Shown here: positions 44,986-56,300 of the stretch, in pieces
How the letters are laid out: each line of letters starts with the position of its first letter
Position numbering within the stretch: the stretch's first letter is position 1
Source of the DNA: Perognathus longimembris pacificus
Lineage: Eukaryota; Chordata; Mammalia; Rodentia; Heteromyidae
Assembly (NCBI RefSeq): GCF_023159225.1
Contig: NC_063167.1
Coordinates: forward strand, 4,576,234 to 4,640,233
Length of the DNA: 64,000 nt
Direction of reading: 5' to 3'
Notes under the pieces: generated by a model
What the model was told of the DNA's origin: nothing
Database searches by the model: none
What the model saw: the letters and a program-made list of their open reading frames with translations, nothing else
Made by a program: the position numbers and the translations under genes

Positions 44986-47404
44986 GTACACACAGGGGAT
45001 TCTCTTCATCCGGCCCCATCCCCGTCCCTTCCCTCCTGCCACCAAGGTCATTCCTAGACTTGGGCAAAAGCCCCAGGGTGTCCTTTGTAGTCTCTGTGCT
45101 TGAGCATGCAGTATGAAAGACACCATGAAGTGTCGGGCTTCCCTTGTATTCCCTCATCTTTACGCTCAGGAATGTCTAGTCTACCTGGCAGTTGAGGGGG
45201 TGGGGGTGGAGGGGGGAAAGGGGGCAGCCGGTTAAAACAGGCCAGAAAAAGCAGACTCAGATCTGTAAATGAGTCTTTCTACTTCACGTTTTACATCTTA
45301 AGTGTAAATTCAAAACGTAATTGAATACAGTAATTTACAAGCCTTTTATAACCTCAAGAAGGATCCAGGAAACTTTATGGAGCTGATATTCCATGTTGAA
45401 CAGCATGTGCACTGGGCATGGTCATGGATGTGTGTGCATAGTTCACATGAAGAATGTAGGATGCTGCTAAGCACACAGAAATCAGCAAGAATGATTTTAG
45501 TCTTACAGGTCTTGAAGAATTTTGTGTATGGTTTCATGTAGGAGCTTTTATTGTGAGAAAGTTCATTAGGCAGAAATGATTCCTCAGGAGATCCCAGTGA
45601 GAAAGTTAAAGGCTCTGGTGGTATTTCTCTCCTCTACTACTCAGTTATTCCCCAGAAATAAAAAAATAATCTCCCTCTTTCTCTTCAAGATGAATGATGA
45701 TTTCCTTTGCAGAATTCCCTTTTTAAGTAAACATATCTTGTTTTATGATCCTTGTATATCAAGTGGTAGCAATCCTTATAATAGTAAGAAAACAAGTATT
45801 CCACAAAATGAGTACTCTCAAAAAGCATAACCTCCTCAAATTTTATTCTAATTTCTCCCCTGTCTTCAGAAATCAATAGGAGAGATCCGAAATACAATAA
45901 ACTGCTATTAAGGCTAAAACAGCTTCCCCCCCCACCATCTGATTAGCTCAGTTTTATAAAAGAAGAAATGTTCAGTGTACCTCATGGCTGAAAGAAGAGG
46001 TTCCCATAAAATCCTTTTGCCCACAAAGCTTGCACGAGGAGTGTTATAGACTGTATTTCAGAGCACAGACATTCAGCAAATGGCCTGTTATCATCTGGCC
46101 TCATAGTAACTGCTTGGGTGCACTTATCAGTTCAATTTGGCTCCAGTAAACGTCTTCATTTTCAATATATGGTAGAGACTTTTTACAGTCTCTGTTTTGT
46201 TTGCCAGCTGGTGGTTTCCTGCCCTCTTGGGTATGTCTGTCTGGTTTGTCTAGAGCAGCCTGGTGTGGCCTTCCGAGTCAAGGTCAGCGTGTGGTATGTT
46301 GGGCCAGCTGGGCTCTGACAGGCCTGACGGCACATCCCCTCATCTGCCTTGTTACTTCTGCAACCACTTTTCCTCATTTAATAATAATGAGCAATGTGTA
46401 ACAATGGTATTTCTGTACTAATTAGATTTTTTTTTCAGTCATGGGGCTTGAACTCAGGGTTTGGGTGCTGTCCCTGAGCTCTTTTGCTCAAGGCTAGCAC
46501 TCTACCTCTTTGAGCCACAACAGTGCTTCTGGTTTTCTGGTGGTTAATTGGAGAAAAGAGTCCCACAGGGATTTTCCGGCCTGGTCTGGCTTTTAGCTGT
46601 GATCCTCAGATCTCAGTCTCCTGAGTAGCTAGGATTATAGGCATGAGCCACCAGCACCTGTCTACTAATTAGATTTTAAGGTACTTACTGTAAAAAGAAA
46701 AAAAACTTGGTAAAATAATACCAGAGACATGGATTAGGCTAATAATGACATTCACGTAGAGAGCGCTAAACAGAAAATTGCTGTCACAGAGACTCAAGCT
46801 GTTGCAATTACACTGTTGATTTTCTTCTTATTGTACTATTCACAGGAGGAAAGCCATGTTGTTAAAATTAATATTATATTAATTATATGATCTTCCTGAT
46901 AGTCATGATCCTTAGATCCAAGATTTCATGTATTCCTCAGTTTTATATTTACTTTGTAAAAGGGTAAACATCATTATTGGAAAGTTATAAGTGCTTCCTT
47001 TAGAAAGGAGAAAGAAAAAAGCCACATGTAAGTGAGTTGACTTGCTTTCGGAAGAAGTGCGGGGGTTAGACCTCCACCTGCAAATGGAGACAGCCACCAT
47101 TTCCTGCCTCAGTGTTTGCTTCACTTGGGAGGCTGGCGCCTTGTCCTCCTAGCAGAGCACACTTCCTCAGACCTGTCAGCATGGCCCTCGCAGAGCGCCA
47201 GCTCTCACAGACTGCGGTTCTTCAAGTTACTGGAAAGTACCTTGAACCAAGACTTAAGTCCCGAGCTGAAACTAAGCCCATTCTGCTCTCTGTTCCCCAG
47301 TGTCGCTTGTGCTCAGTGTTCTGTACTTTCCACGTGGGTTGTCCACATGCTGGCCTGGGGAAGGGCCTGGTCCGTGGATCCTAACGCGTTCCTTCTCGTG
47401 GTAG
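44986..47404 (+). other. CAMTA1: CAMTA1 intron C-D
   Basis: 2.4 kb of mostly AT-rich unique sequence. One minus-strand SINE with perfect target duplications lies at 46431-46662. Nothing else is supported. Confidence 0.85.
46431..46662 (-). repeat. Composite SINE with 15-bp target-site duplication
   Basis: The reversed composite (cagtcatggggcttgaactc to atgagccaccagcacctg) lies between two exact copies of tactaattagatttt (46416-46430 and 46663-46677). Confidence 0.92.
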
Positions 47405-47601
47405 TGTGCCTCCGGGACTGGGACCCTGGGGAGCTGCTTCGAGAGTCGCGTGGTCGTCGTCTGTGAGAAGATGATGAGCCGAGCCTGCTGGGCGAAGTCC
47501 AAGCATTTGATCCACTCAAAGACTTTCCGTGGGATGACCCTCTTACACCTGGCTGCTGCCCAGGGCTATGCCACCCTGATCCAGACCCTCATCAAATGGC
47601 G
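47405..47601 (+). CDS. CAMTA1: CAMTA1 exon D: start of ankyrin region
   Basis: This 197-nt exon reads CASGTGTLGSCFESRVVVV, then CEKMMSRACWAKSKHLIHS, then the ankyrin-like helix-turn-helix GMTLLHLAAAQGYATLIQT and LIKW. TLLHLAAAQG is the canonical ankyrin TPLHLAA motif. The acceptor is TCGTGGTAG, a poor polypyrimidine tract, and the donor is TGGCG|GTAAGA. It leaves in phase 2; the split Arg codon is finished in exon E. A 20-bp tandem repeat starts only 25 nt into the following intron. Confidence 0.97.
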
Positions 47602-48037
47602 GTAAGACCGGAGTGCGCATCACAACCCATGTCCGCTGTCGGCGTGCCATGTCCGCTGTCGGCGTGCCATGTCCACTGTCGGCGTGCCATGTCCGCTGTC
47701 GGCGTGCAACCGCATTCCCCCAGTGGAGGCAACTCTGACCGTTCACTAAGCTTTGCGGCCTAGGAGCAGAGGGCTTTTCTCCTCAGCCTTTCCAAGGGAG
47801 TTTTACGAGCTTATGCCCAAGAGACTCTGAGTGAAATATGACCTGAACATGGGCTTTTTATTTCCTTTGGGCTTCTGCCAGGCAGAGTCCAAACTACCTC
47901 CAAAAGCTAGAACTCTTTTTCACATTAGGAAGGTTAAATACCTAGTTTGTTTTTACTTCTGTGGGTTTGTAATAACCTGGTGTTTCCTTTTACCGCGGGG
48001 TTAATGGTGTGGTAACCTTTGGTGCTATCCCTTACAG
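47602..48037 (+). other. CAMTA1: CAMTA1 intron D-E with 20-bp minisatellite
   Basis: A short intron of 436 nt. A tandem repeat occupies 47627-47707; the rest is unique. Confidence 0.9.
47627..47707. repeat. Four-copy 20-bp minisatellite next to a splice donor
   Basis: Unit ccatgtccgctgtcggcgtg, with one A substitution in the third copy. Copies are otherwise identical, implying recent expansion. Each unit holds two CpGs. Confidence 0.95.
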
Positions 48038-48116
48038 TACGAAGCATGCAGATAGCATTGATTTGGAGCTGGAAGTCGACCCCTTGAATGTGGACCACTT
48101 CTCTTGTACTCCTCTG
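48038..48116 (+). CDS. CAMTA1: CAMTA1 exon E: ankyrin inter-repeat segment
   Basis: This 79-nt exon finishes Arg and reads TKHADSIDLELEVDPLNVD and HFSCTPL, an acidic insert between ankyrin units ending in the CTPL start of the next repeat. The acceptor is TTACAG and the donor is CTCTG|GTAAGG. It leaves in phase 0. Sequence is as expected for mammalian CAMTA1. Confidence 0.96.
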
Positions 48117-48332
48117 GTAAGGAACAGGCTCATTGGTTATTTCTTCAGCATTTTTCCAGTCTAACAGAGAGATATTAGATCCTTAAGAGATCTGAGAATA
48201 TTGCTGAAAAATGAGTTGTAAAGTGTTTCATTATCATGAATTTAACTCTTTTCCAGACTGGGAACTCAGGAATGAAGGGTCAAGTATGCCCACAATTATT
48301 CCTAATTGACAGGACAAAAAAAAGGCGGGGGT

Positions 48333-48548
48333 GGGGCTTGAGCTCAGGGCCAGTGTACTCTCCCTTAGCTTTTATGCTCAAGAATGTTCCTCTACCACTT
48401 GAGCCATACCCATACTTCTGGCTTTTTGCTGATTAATTGGAGATGAGAGTGTCAGAGACTTTCCTACCCAAGCTGGCTTTCAACTGCAATCCTGAGATCT
48501 TAGCCTCCAGGGTAGCTACGATTACCATGTGAGCCACAGGTGCCTGGC
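48333..48548 (-). repeat. Composite SINE
   Basis: tggggcttgagctcagggc, ctctaccacttgagcc, and gggtagctacgattaccatg. First of a run of three. Confidence 0.88.
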
Positions 48549-48574
48549 TAAGACATGCTTTTTCTTTTTGTTAG

Positions 48575-48777
48575 TTGTGGGGCTTGAACTCAGGGCCTAG
48601 GCACTATCCCTGAGCTTTTTTGCTCAAGGCTAGCACTCTACTACTTTGAGTCACAGGGCCATTTTCGGTTTTCTGGTGGCTAATTGGAGATAAGGTCTCC
48701 TGCTTGGATGGGCATTGAACTCCAATTCTCAGCCTCCTGAGTAGCTAGGATTACAGGCATGAGCCACCAGTGCCCAG
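48575..48777 (-). repeat. Composite SINE
   Basis: gtggggcttgaactcaggg, aggctagcactctactac, and tgagtagctaggattacagg. Second of a run of three. Confidence 0.9.
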
Positions 48778-48800
48778 AAAAGTTCTTTTTTTAAAAATTT

Positions 48801-48996
48801 TTGCCAGTCCTGGGCCTTGAAGTCAGGGCCTGAGCACTGTCCCTGGCTTCTTTTTGCTCAAGGCTAGCACTCTACCACTTGAGCCACAGCGCCACTTCTG
48901 GCTTTTTCTATATATGTGGTGCTGAGGAATCGAACCCAGGGCTTCATGTACACCAGGCGAGCACTCTACCAGACTAGGCCACATGCCCAGCCCCAG
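48801..48996 (-). repeat. Dimeric tRNA-derived SINE
   Basis: ttgccagtcctgggccttg to gccacatgcccagcccc. Third of a run of three, close to the exon F acceptor. Confidence 0.9.
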
Positions 48997-49133
48997 AGAG
49001 GTGCTTTTTAGTGGCAGTGTTTTATGGACCCACTGAGATCACCAGCAAGGACCAGTGTTCTTCATGGGTGGCCGCGAGCGGCGCGACGTCCGGCCCACCT
49101 CTTGTTGAGAAGGCCTGCTGTGTCTTCCCGTAG

Positions 49134-49449
49134 ATGTGGGCCTGCGCCCTGGGGCACCTGGAGGCTGCTGTGGTGCTGTACAAGTGGGACCGGCGGGCCA
49201 TCTCCATCCCGGACTCTCTGGGAAGGCTGCCCTTGGGAATTGCCAGGTCAAGGGGCCACGTGAAATTGGCAGAGTGTCTGGAGCACCTGCAGAGAGATGA
49301 GCAGGCCCAGCTTGGGCAGAACCCCCGGATCCACTGTCCCCCGAGCGAAGAGCCAAGTACAGAGAGCTGGATGGCCCAGTGGCCCAGCGAGGCCATGAGC
49401 TCTCCAGAAATACCCAAGGGAGTCACGGTCATCGCAAGCACCAATCCAG
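49134..49449 (+). CDS. CAMTA1: CAMTA1 exon F: remaining ankyrin repeats and linker
   Basis: This 316-nt exon begins MWACALGHLEAAVVLYKWD, the second half of an ankyrin repeat, and continues SIPDSLGRLPLGIARSRG and HVKLAECLEHL, a further repeat, then a Ser/Glu/Pro-rich linker to VTVIASTNP. Ankyrin repeats in CAMTAs are presumed protein-interaction surfaces. The acceptor is CTTCCCGTAG, an unusual G before TAG, and the donor is ATCCAG|GTACAG. It leaves in phase 1. No disruption is seen. Confidence 0.97.
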
Positions 49450-49877
49450 GTACAGAGTCAAAACTTGCATCTCAGAAGTTGACAGCCCCCCCCCCCCCCC
49501 ACAGTTTGCTTTATGCAGTGGCCCTCATTAAAGTCAGTGTGATAGTCACATAGGTTTAAAATGTGGGTTGGTGTTTGTTTTTTTTTCCATGTTTCTGATT
49601 TTCCTTTTAAGATGCCTGGTGACCGTTCCCCCCCCCCCCTTCTCAGAATATGGAAAGTAACAAAAAAAAATCCCTATGTTCATGCAAGAAATACCCATTT
49701 TTGGAGGATTATCTGATTATGATATGTATTGCTGGGGAATAATTTAACATTAGGGACATGTCTCGAGCCCCAGCTTTGCACTTCGTGTCTCTCAGGCTTA
49801 GAAAAAGTGTTAATTCTTTAGGATTCCTAGTCTTTTTTATCGCCTATCCTGACTGTCCTTTCTACTGTACTTTTCAG
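49450..49877 (+). other. CAMTA1: CAMTA1 intron F-G
   Basis: 428 nt. It has C-runs at about 49487-49500 and 49629-49638 and an A-run at about 49661. No element is recognised. Confidence 0.9.
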
Positions 49878-50401
49878 AGCTGAGAAGACCTCGGTCTGAA
49901 CCCTCTAATTACTACAGCAGTGAGAGCCACAAAGATTATCCGGCTCCCAAAAAGCATAAATTGAACCCTGAGTACTTCCAGGCAAGGCAGGAGAAGCTGC
50001 TTTCCACTGCACTGAGTCTGGAACAGCCAAATATCAGGAAGCAGAGCCCTAGTTCTAAGCAGGCTGCCCCCGAGCCAATGAGCCCCAGGGAAGGAGTGAG
50101 GGACTGCAGCCGGGAATCCTCCCCTCCCGCTCCTGAGACTGCAGCATTCCAAGCCTCTGGATCTCACCCGGTAGTAAAGTGGAGTTCCAAAGATCTTTAC
50201 ATTGGTGTGTCTACAGTGCAGGTGACTGGAAATCCGAAGGGGACCAGTGTAGGCAAGGACGCAGCGCCTTCACAGGTGCGTCCGCGGGAACCAATGAGTG
50301 TGCTGATGATGGCAAACAGAGAGGTGGTGACCACAGACACGGGGGCCTACCGAGACGGTGCAGAGCACGTGGGATGCTCTCCACCCGTGGATGACATCCA
50401 G
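49878..50401 (+). CDS. CAMTA1: CAMTA1 exon G: disordered linker with basic motif
   Basis: This 524-nt exon starts ELRRPRSEPSNYYSSES, then KDYPAPKKHKLNPEYFQ, where APKKHKL resembles a nuclear localisation signal, and continues as a Ser/Pro-rich region through SSKDLYIGVSTVQVTG to PPVDDIQ. It probably links the ankyrin block to the C-terminal calmodulin-binding block. The acceptor is a good pyrimidine tract (GTACTTTTCAG) and the donor is ATCCAG|GTGAGT. It ends in phase 0. This is the least conserved part against my memory of the human protein, with several substitutions near the 3' end. Confidence 0.96.
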
Positions 50402-50715
50402 GTGAGTGAGTGAGTGGCAGGCCGGCCTGCAGAGGCTGGAACCTCAAGAGCAGCTGCCGTCTTTCTGGTTGATGTCTCCCTGTTTGGTGTTGGAGTCGCG
50501 CCTTTCCCTGGACTGCATTTGCTGTCAGTGAATCGGGCCCTGTGAATTGGCCTGAATGCCAGGGCCCAGGTCTCAGCAAAGGCTTTCTTCTGACACCAGC
50601 TCCTCCCCAGAACTCCTGTGAGCCACAGTTAGTCTTCTGCTTCCTCCTTTCCTCCAGGATGACAACTTTACTGTTCCTTTGGTTTTTTGGTTTGTTTCTT
50701 TCTTTTCTTTTGTGT

Positions 50716-50943
50716 GGGTCCTGGAGCTTGAACTCGGAGCCTGGGTACTATCCCTGGGGTTTACTTTTGCTCAAGGCTAGCTCTCTACCACTTGAGCAAC
50801 TGCTCTACTTCTAGCTGTTTAGATACTTAATTGGAGATGCGTTTCACAGACTTATCTGCCTACGGTGGCTTCGAACTGCCATCCTCTAGTCTCACCCTCC
50901 TAAGTAGCTAGGATTGATTACAGGAAGGAGCCACTGATGCCTG
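50716..50943 (-). repeat. Composite SINE
   Basis: gtcctggagcttgaactcgg, ctctaccacttgagcaac, and taagtagctaggattgattacagg. Confidence 0.85.
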
Positions 50944-51883
50944 ACAGTTTCACTGTTTTTGTTTTTGTTTTTTCAGGCAGGAGAGAAAGTTTATTACTGA
51001 ACTGCTGGCCTATGGCCAAGGTGATCCGTGGCCGGAGAGAAGGGAGAGAGAGAGAGAGAGAAGAGAGTTTCACTGTTTTAAGTGCTGGTTATAATAGAGT
51101 CAGGGCCCTAAAAATAGCAAGAATGCTTATGGATAGAATTTGGATGATCTAGGTGACTAGTACAACCATTGCCTGGCCATTGTAAAAGGCATACGTATAT
51201 GGCAGGTGGCTCTCAGGATATTGAGTGAAATATCTCCAAAGTTGATAATTGATACATATTTAGAAATATTCCTAAGGCTGATAACTGGCTGCCTGGACAA
51301 GAAATCTATAAAAACACAGACTCCTTTTTGACCATTAAGCTTGTTATAGATCAAGAGACTATGTATTAAAGTAAAGTTGAGACACTTAGCTACCACCAGG
51401 TCATATTCCCAGCCCCTGCGATACTTAGCTATTATGTACATTTTGTAAATTAAAATATGCAGGTGAGTGCCATAGGTAAGAACCGGGATGGACATTCTCC
51501 CGCAGTTTTCATTGCTGCAACCTGACACGGAAGCGAAAGGAAGAACTTCCTTCTTAGAAATCCAGCCCAGCGCTCACACCCATGGAAGTGATGGGCAGAG
51601 GAGACCCCACGTCCTGGCCAGGAGTCCTCGGAAACGCCTGGGCGCCCACCCGTCCTGCCCCCTGCCCGCCCTCAGCGTGTAGCACATAGGTGCACACTTG
51701 CCCGTTCCCACTCCTGAGGGATGTGGGGGGGCTCCCCCGTGCGCCCCGCTCTTGGTGCATGCTCACCTGTGTGCGCCTCTTCTGAAGGACGGGAGACCCC
51801 ACCCGCTGAGTCACCAGCCTCTGCAGCCATGGGGATTCCTGCCAAGCTAAATCAAATAGATGGTGGCTTTCCTGTGTGGTTCT

Positions 51884-52080
51884 TGTGGTGCTGGGGATCG
51901 AACTGAGACCTTGCACCTGCTAAATGAGCACCATACCACTGAGCAAAATCCTTAGCCCTTTTTAAAAAGTCTTATGGCAGGGTCTCATGAGGTTACCCAG
52001 GGCTGGCCTCAACCTACAAGTCTTCTGCCTCAGCCTACCAAGCAGCTGGATTTACAGATGTGCACCACCATTCCCAGCCT
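51884..52080 (-). repeat. ID-like plus B1-like element (older type)
   Basis: gtggtgctggggatcgaactg, then agggtctcatgaggttaccc and ggatttacagatgtgcacc. Its wording differs from the other composites here and is closer to a plain B1/ID pair. Confidence 0.75.
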
Positions 52081-52199
52081 AAATCAAACAGTGCTTTAGA
52101 CAGAGTGCTGACAAATTTCCTCTGTGAAGGAACGGATAGTGAATACTTCCAGGCTTTATGAGCCATGAAGTCTTTGTCATATCAGTTAATCTGCTTCTG

Positions 52200-52200
<1 letters not shown>

Positions 52201-52246
<46 letters not shown>
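52201..52246. repeat. (CA)n microsatellite
   Basis: About 23 pure CA units, not attached to a SINE. Confidence 0.96.
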
Positions 52247-52249
<3 letters not shown>

Positions 52250-53219
52250 CAGCTTTAGATAATATTAAATGAATGAATGTGGCTTTATTCCAGTGAAACG
52301 TGATTTCCATAGCTGGCTGATCAGCCTGGCGTGGCTTGCTAACCCATTTCTGATGAAACCCATACCAGATGTCAGCATTGACCGATTTAGAACTACATGA
52401 ACATACAACAGTAAAACAGACTGTGTTGAATATTATTGGTTCAAGAGAGATCAGTTTTGAATATTCAAAATGAAGTCTATTAGGAATATGTTTGGGTATC
52501 AATGCCGGTGACCTAACTGGTTCCACTGATTTAATTTAACGACATGACAAGAAGTCCAGAGGTCTGCTCGTGGCTTCCCTCTTCGTCCCACTGCTTTGTA
52601 GTTAGAGCTGCTCAGGCTGATCTGCAGTCAAGGAAGGGAAAAGGAGAAGACCGGCCAGGTTCCGAGCACACAGCTGCCTTTTCATCAGGACAGCGCCGCC
52701 CTCTGCCTGGTCTTCCGTGACCAGAAGTAGATCACCCCCACGCCCTCCAGGGCAGGGGAAGCGGAAGATCAAGAAGAGGATTCTCATCGTGGCCTTAGCA
52801 CCATGGCGATCTGTCCCCTGGGGTTGAGCACACTGCCACCCTCCGCAAGACTGGGCATCCCAGGCGAGGGGATGGGAGTGACGGAGTACTGGCGAGGCAC
52901 ATTAAGATTCCCCCTGGGATTCCCAGATAAGGGATGATTAGCTGGCTAATCCAGCTGAGAATAAACATTAGATGTCACGCAGAAGTTCTCAAAGACAAGA
53001 CGAAAGCTTTTTGGCCAAACAGTGCTTATAGATAACTATGATTTATAGATAATGAGCACCCGGCGTCTTAGATGCTGTTTGGATGCGTTGTACTGAGGTG
53101 TGAACCTGCCTGTCTTCCATTGCTTGTTTTCTTTCCGAGATGAGGGGTGGAGGGAGATGGACCGGGATACGTTTGACAGGGAACTTCTCGCGGCGTGTTC
53201 ACGCACCTTCTCCTTCCAG

Positions 53220-53407
53220 GTGAACATGATGACCTTGGCAGAACACATTATCGAAGCGACCCCTGACCGAATCAAGCAGGAGAACTTTGTGCCCCTGGAG
53301 TCCTCGGCACTGGAGAGGACAGAGCCTGCCTCCATTAGCAGTACAATGAGCTGGCTGGCCAGTTACCTAGCTGATGCCGATCGTCTGCCAAGTGCTGCCC
53401 AGATCAG
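53220..53407 (+). CDS. CAMTA1: CAMTA1 exon H
   Basis: This 188-nt exon reads VNMMTLAEHIIEATPDRIK, then an acidic stretch with Ser, then STMSWLASYLADADRLPSA and AQI. It is a conserved CAMTA1 segment without a named domain; the hydrophobic-acidic MSWLASYLADAD could be a short interaction helix. The acceptor is TCTCCTTCCAG and the donor is ATCAG|GTCAGG. It leaves in phase 2 (AG, finished to Arg). Confidence 0.96.
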
Positions 53408-53903
53408 GTCAGGAGGATTCTGGGGGTCATTGCCTGGGATAAACACCCCTGACTTTAACTGCAGGTCGGGGCGGGGGGCAGGGTTAAGTGTATGAAGTAA
53501 ACGACATGCGATACGAGGAAGACAAGAAGGCATTGGGGCCCATTCCATTGCCACCAGAAGGCCTGGCGCTTCCCTTGCCTCTTCTGTTGTTTCCACCCTA
53601 GATCAGAGTATGGGGGATCCTGTGCCTTAGGGTCTCCCTAATTTAACTGGCTTCATAGTGGCAAGGGAGTTTACTTAGTGAGATTGGTGTTGAGCAACAG
53701 TACAAACTCCCAGCGGGCACTGAGCATCAACCACCTTAACTGAAGAGAACGCACGTGCCGAGCCTGCTTAGCAAGTCACCTGACAGAGGGAAGCATTTTC
53801 TTAAAGCCCCCCAGAGGCTTCAGGGGGATGCCATCTTGTCTCAGCCACTGGTAGGTAATCGCTTGTGCACATCAGTCTTACGCCATGTCTCCTTTTATTT
53901 CAG
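53408..53903 (+). other. CAMTA1: CAMTA1 intron H-I
   Basis: 496 nt of unique sequence; nothing recognised. Confidence 0.9.
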
Positions 53904-54150
53904 AAGTGCGTATACTGAGCCTCTGACCCCTTCATCCAACACCAGCATGAGCCCTGTAGGCTCTCCTGTCAGTGAAATAGCGTTTGAGAAACCTAACCTT
54001 CCCTCGGCAGCAGATTGGTCAGAATTCCTGAGTGCTTCTACCAGTGAGAAGGTAGAGAATGAGTTTGCCCAGCTAACTCTGTCGGACCATGAGCAGAGAG
54101 AACTTTACGAAGCTGCCAGGCTTGTCCAGACAGCTTTCCGGAAGTACAAG
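53904..54150 (+). CDS. CAMTA1: CAMTA1 exon I: Ser/Pro region and first IQ motif
   Basis: This 247-nt exon starts with Arg completed across the junction, then SAYTEPLTPSSNTSMSPVG, then FEKPNLPSAADWSEFLSAS, and ends in the helix ELYEAARLVQTAFRKYK, an IQ-type motif (LVQTAFRKYK) that binds calmodulin or light-chain-like partners. The acceptor is TTTTATTTCAG and the donor is TACAAG|GTAAAG. It ends in phase 0 in the middle of the IQ array. Confidence 0.97.
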
Positions 54151-54933
54151 GTAAAGTGTGAGCGTCTTGATGTTATGATGTTGCTAAGATCAGGGACGAG
54201 AGGTGAGAGGCAGACTCGGTCCAGCAAAAACACCTCGCATTCTTTGTTTTTCTTCTCCAGATTCATAGACTTTTTATTGGAACTTAATTTTGCCACCTTA
54301 GATTATTGATAGTTTTCAGAGCTTTAGTAAATAAAACCAGTCATTTGGTGGCTATCATTGTCTCAACTTGCTGATAATGGATTTTATTTAGTTAACACAA
54401 GCAAATTAACATCTCTAAATTTGTGGCACAAAACAAAAGTTCTCACCTGGAGGGCTAGGGACTGATTTTTAGGCAGCCCACCAATTCCTGGGAATTGTGT
54501 AGTGACACTTGTGTATGTTCATTTTGTGGGGAGAGGATCCACACTCTTTCTTAAAGGGATCTCAGCCAGCTTGACATCTACACCTCCAGCCTCCCACCCT
54601 CTCTACCCCCCACCCCATGTTCCCACTCCTCCACCCTGCACAGGCCTGGAAAGCCACTGATCATTCATTAGAAAATCAAGTGCTCTGAGTTGTGTTAGGA
54701 TAGACTGTTGAGATCTGGTAAGACAAATGGTACAACGTGTACTTGTTAAGTTCTCTTCAGATGAATAGTTTAAGCCTCCTAATATCCAAATCTCATCTGG
54801 CTTGATTTAAAAAGGAAAAATAGAAGTTTATTCTATCACTTCATTTCGGGTCTACGTTGTAAGAACACTGACAGCTCCTGTGTTAGGGCGTCTGTCAGTT
54901 CCTTGCTCATTCTTCCCCTCACTTCCCTCTTAG
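54151..54933 (+). other. CAMTA1: CAMTA1 intron I-J
   Basis: 783 nt of unique sequence with a C-rich patch at about 54590-54640; nothing recognised. Confidence 0.9.
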
Positions 54934-55005
54934 GGCCGACCCTTGCGGGAACAGCAGGAAGTGGCCGCTGCCGTCATTCAGCGTTGTTACAGGAAATACA
55001 AACAG
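54934..55005 (+). CDS. CAMTA1: CAMTA1 exon J: second IQ motif
   Basis: This 72-nt, 24-codon exon reads GRPLREQQEVAAAVIQRCY then RKYKQ. AAVIQRCYRKYKQ is a clear IQ motif. It is symmetrical (phase 0 to 0), so skipping would keep the frame. The acceptor is TTCCCTCTTAG and the donor is AACAG|GTAAAC. Confidence 0.96.
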
Positions 55006-56300
55006 GTAAACTTCAGTTCCAGGTCACAAAAGGAAGACGTGCCCTTACGGGGAGCTGAGGACCTTGGGGTGCCGTTTGGTTGAAGAGTACAAGATACGGT
55101 TCATAGTCGCAAAGGCGTAGTTTGAATTGCCTTGATATAAATCCAGAGGAAAAGAAAACAAAGGTGCCTTCCATGAAGCTTTGTTTAGAAGATGCAAGAA
55201 CATCTCAGTCCTCTTTGAGACAGGATTACGTTTCTGAAACAGCTGTCAGCTGTGGGATTATATAACTGCTGTCAGATGGGAAAGGGGCCGGGCGTTTGTG
55301 GGCACACGTGTGGACCACATCTGTCAGGCGTGCCATAAAGTTAACTCCTTAGCTGCTTGGAGTCAACAGTTCTATTTATAGATGAAGAAGCTAATTAAGA
55401 AATCAAGTCAGTATTAGACTTTGTCACCATCAGGGTGGTTTTAAAATCCTAAAAATTGCTTCACTGAGCTTTGACTAGTTTGTGTGTTCAAATTTACTAA
55501 TACCAGGCGTGATAGCACATACTTGCTGTAATTCCAGCACTCAAAGACTGAGGATCATGGTTCAAAGCCAAGCCTGCGCAGGAAAGTCAGTGAGACACTT
55601 ATCTCCAGTGAACAACCAGAAGACCAGAAGTGGTGCAGTGGCTCAAAGTGGTCGAGTGCTAGCCTTGACTAGGGACAGTGCCCAGGCCCTGAGTTCTAGC
55701 CCCATGGCCAACCACATGAAAAATGATCCTTTTACTGTTAGGTTGTATTTTTTCAGTAGGTTCTACATCTTTATTTAAGGAATAACAAATGCTAACATAT
55801 AAAATTGCATGGAAATTTGGGTTTTGCTTTCTTGTTCTGATATAGGACTTTGATTTCTAATACAGGTTACCGTTTGGTCTCTCAGGTATCCCTAGGATTA
55901 AAGCTCATTAAAGGGGCAGAGAAGGAACATCTCCAGCTTATAGACAATTGAGTTCATGATCCCAGAAAACCAAGGTTTATTGTGCAAACGCTGACACCAG
56001 TCCCTAGAGTTCTGCAGCGGGGAGCTGGGCTGGGTTGTTGGTGAGCATAAGACATAGACAGAAGCAAGGTTCCTAATCTGTTTCCAGTAGGATTTTTCTG
56101 AAAGATTCCCTTCCCAAAGAAGTATTGTCCACAACTAGGAAGATGGAGGGAATAGTGACAGTACTGGTATTTTGGAAAATGGAAGGCATTAATATTAACC
56201 AGACTGCCTTTCGTTTTTGGTTGTGAGTTTGATTCTGGATGTTCATCTCCTCCTATTTGGCAATCTAACATTAATCTTGTATTTTCTGTTTCTCCGCAAG
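55006..56300 (+). other. CAMTA1: CAMTA1 intron J-K
   Basis: 1.3 kb with one plus-strand composite SINE (55502-55705). The last 25 nt are rich in TTTCTGTTTCTCC and could bind PTB-type repressors. Confidence 0.88.
55502..55705 (+). repeat. Composite SINE, diverged
   Basis: taccaggcgtgatagcacat, ttcaaagccaagcctgcgc, agtggctcaaagtggtcgag, gagttctagcccc. Confidence 0.8.

Larger units (their letters stand above)
48117..49133 (+). other. CAMTA1: CAMTA1 intron E-F filled by three SINEs
   Basis: Of 1017 nt, roughly 48333-48996 is three consecutive minus-strand SINEs. The last ends 137 nt before exon F. The remainder is unique. Confidence 0.9.
50402..53219 (+). other. CAMTA1: CAMTA1 intron G-H
   Basis: 2.8 kb. 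It holds a minus-strand SINE at 50716-50943, a (GA)n run at 51036-51063, a small reversed SINE-head fragment at 51387-51416, an ID/B1-like element at 51884-52080, a (CA)n tract at 52201-52246 and a weak CTCF-like match on - at about 52690-52710. No exon seen. Confidence 0.82.

Noticed and set aside
47627..47707. CRISPR-like direct repeats.
   Set aside because: The units are contiguous with no spacers, in a mammalian intron. It is a minisatellite.
52690..52710. CTCF-like match on the minus strand (ccgccctctgcctgg).
   Set aside because: It fits only part of the core, so it is not listed as a site.
53140..53219. Possible upstream extension of exon H using an AG at 53138-53139.
   Set aside because: The added 80 nt are not in frame with exon H, although the intron is open in frame just upstream.
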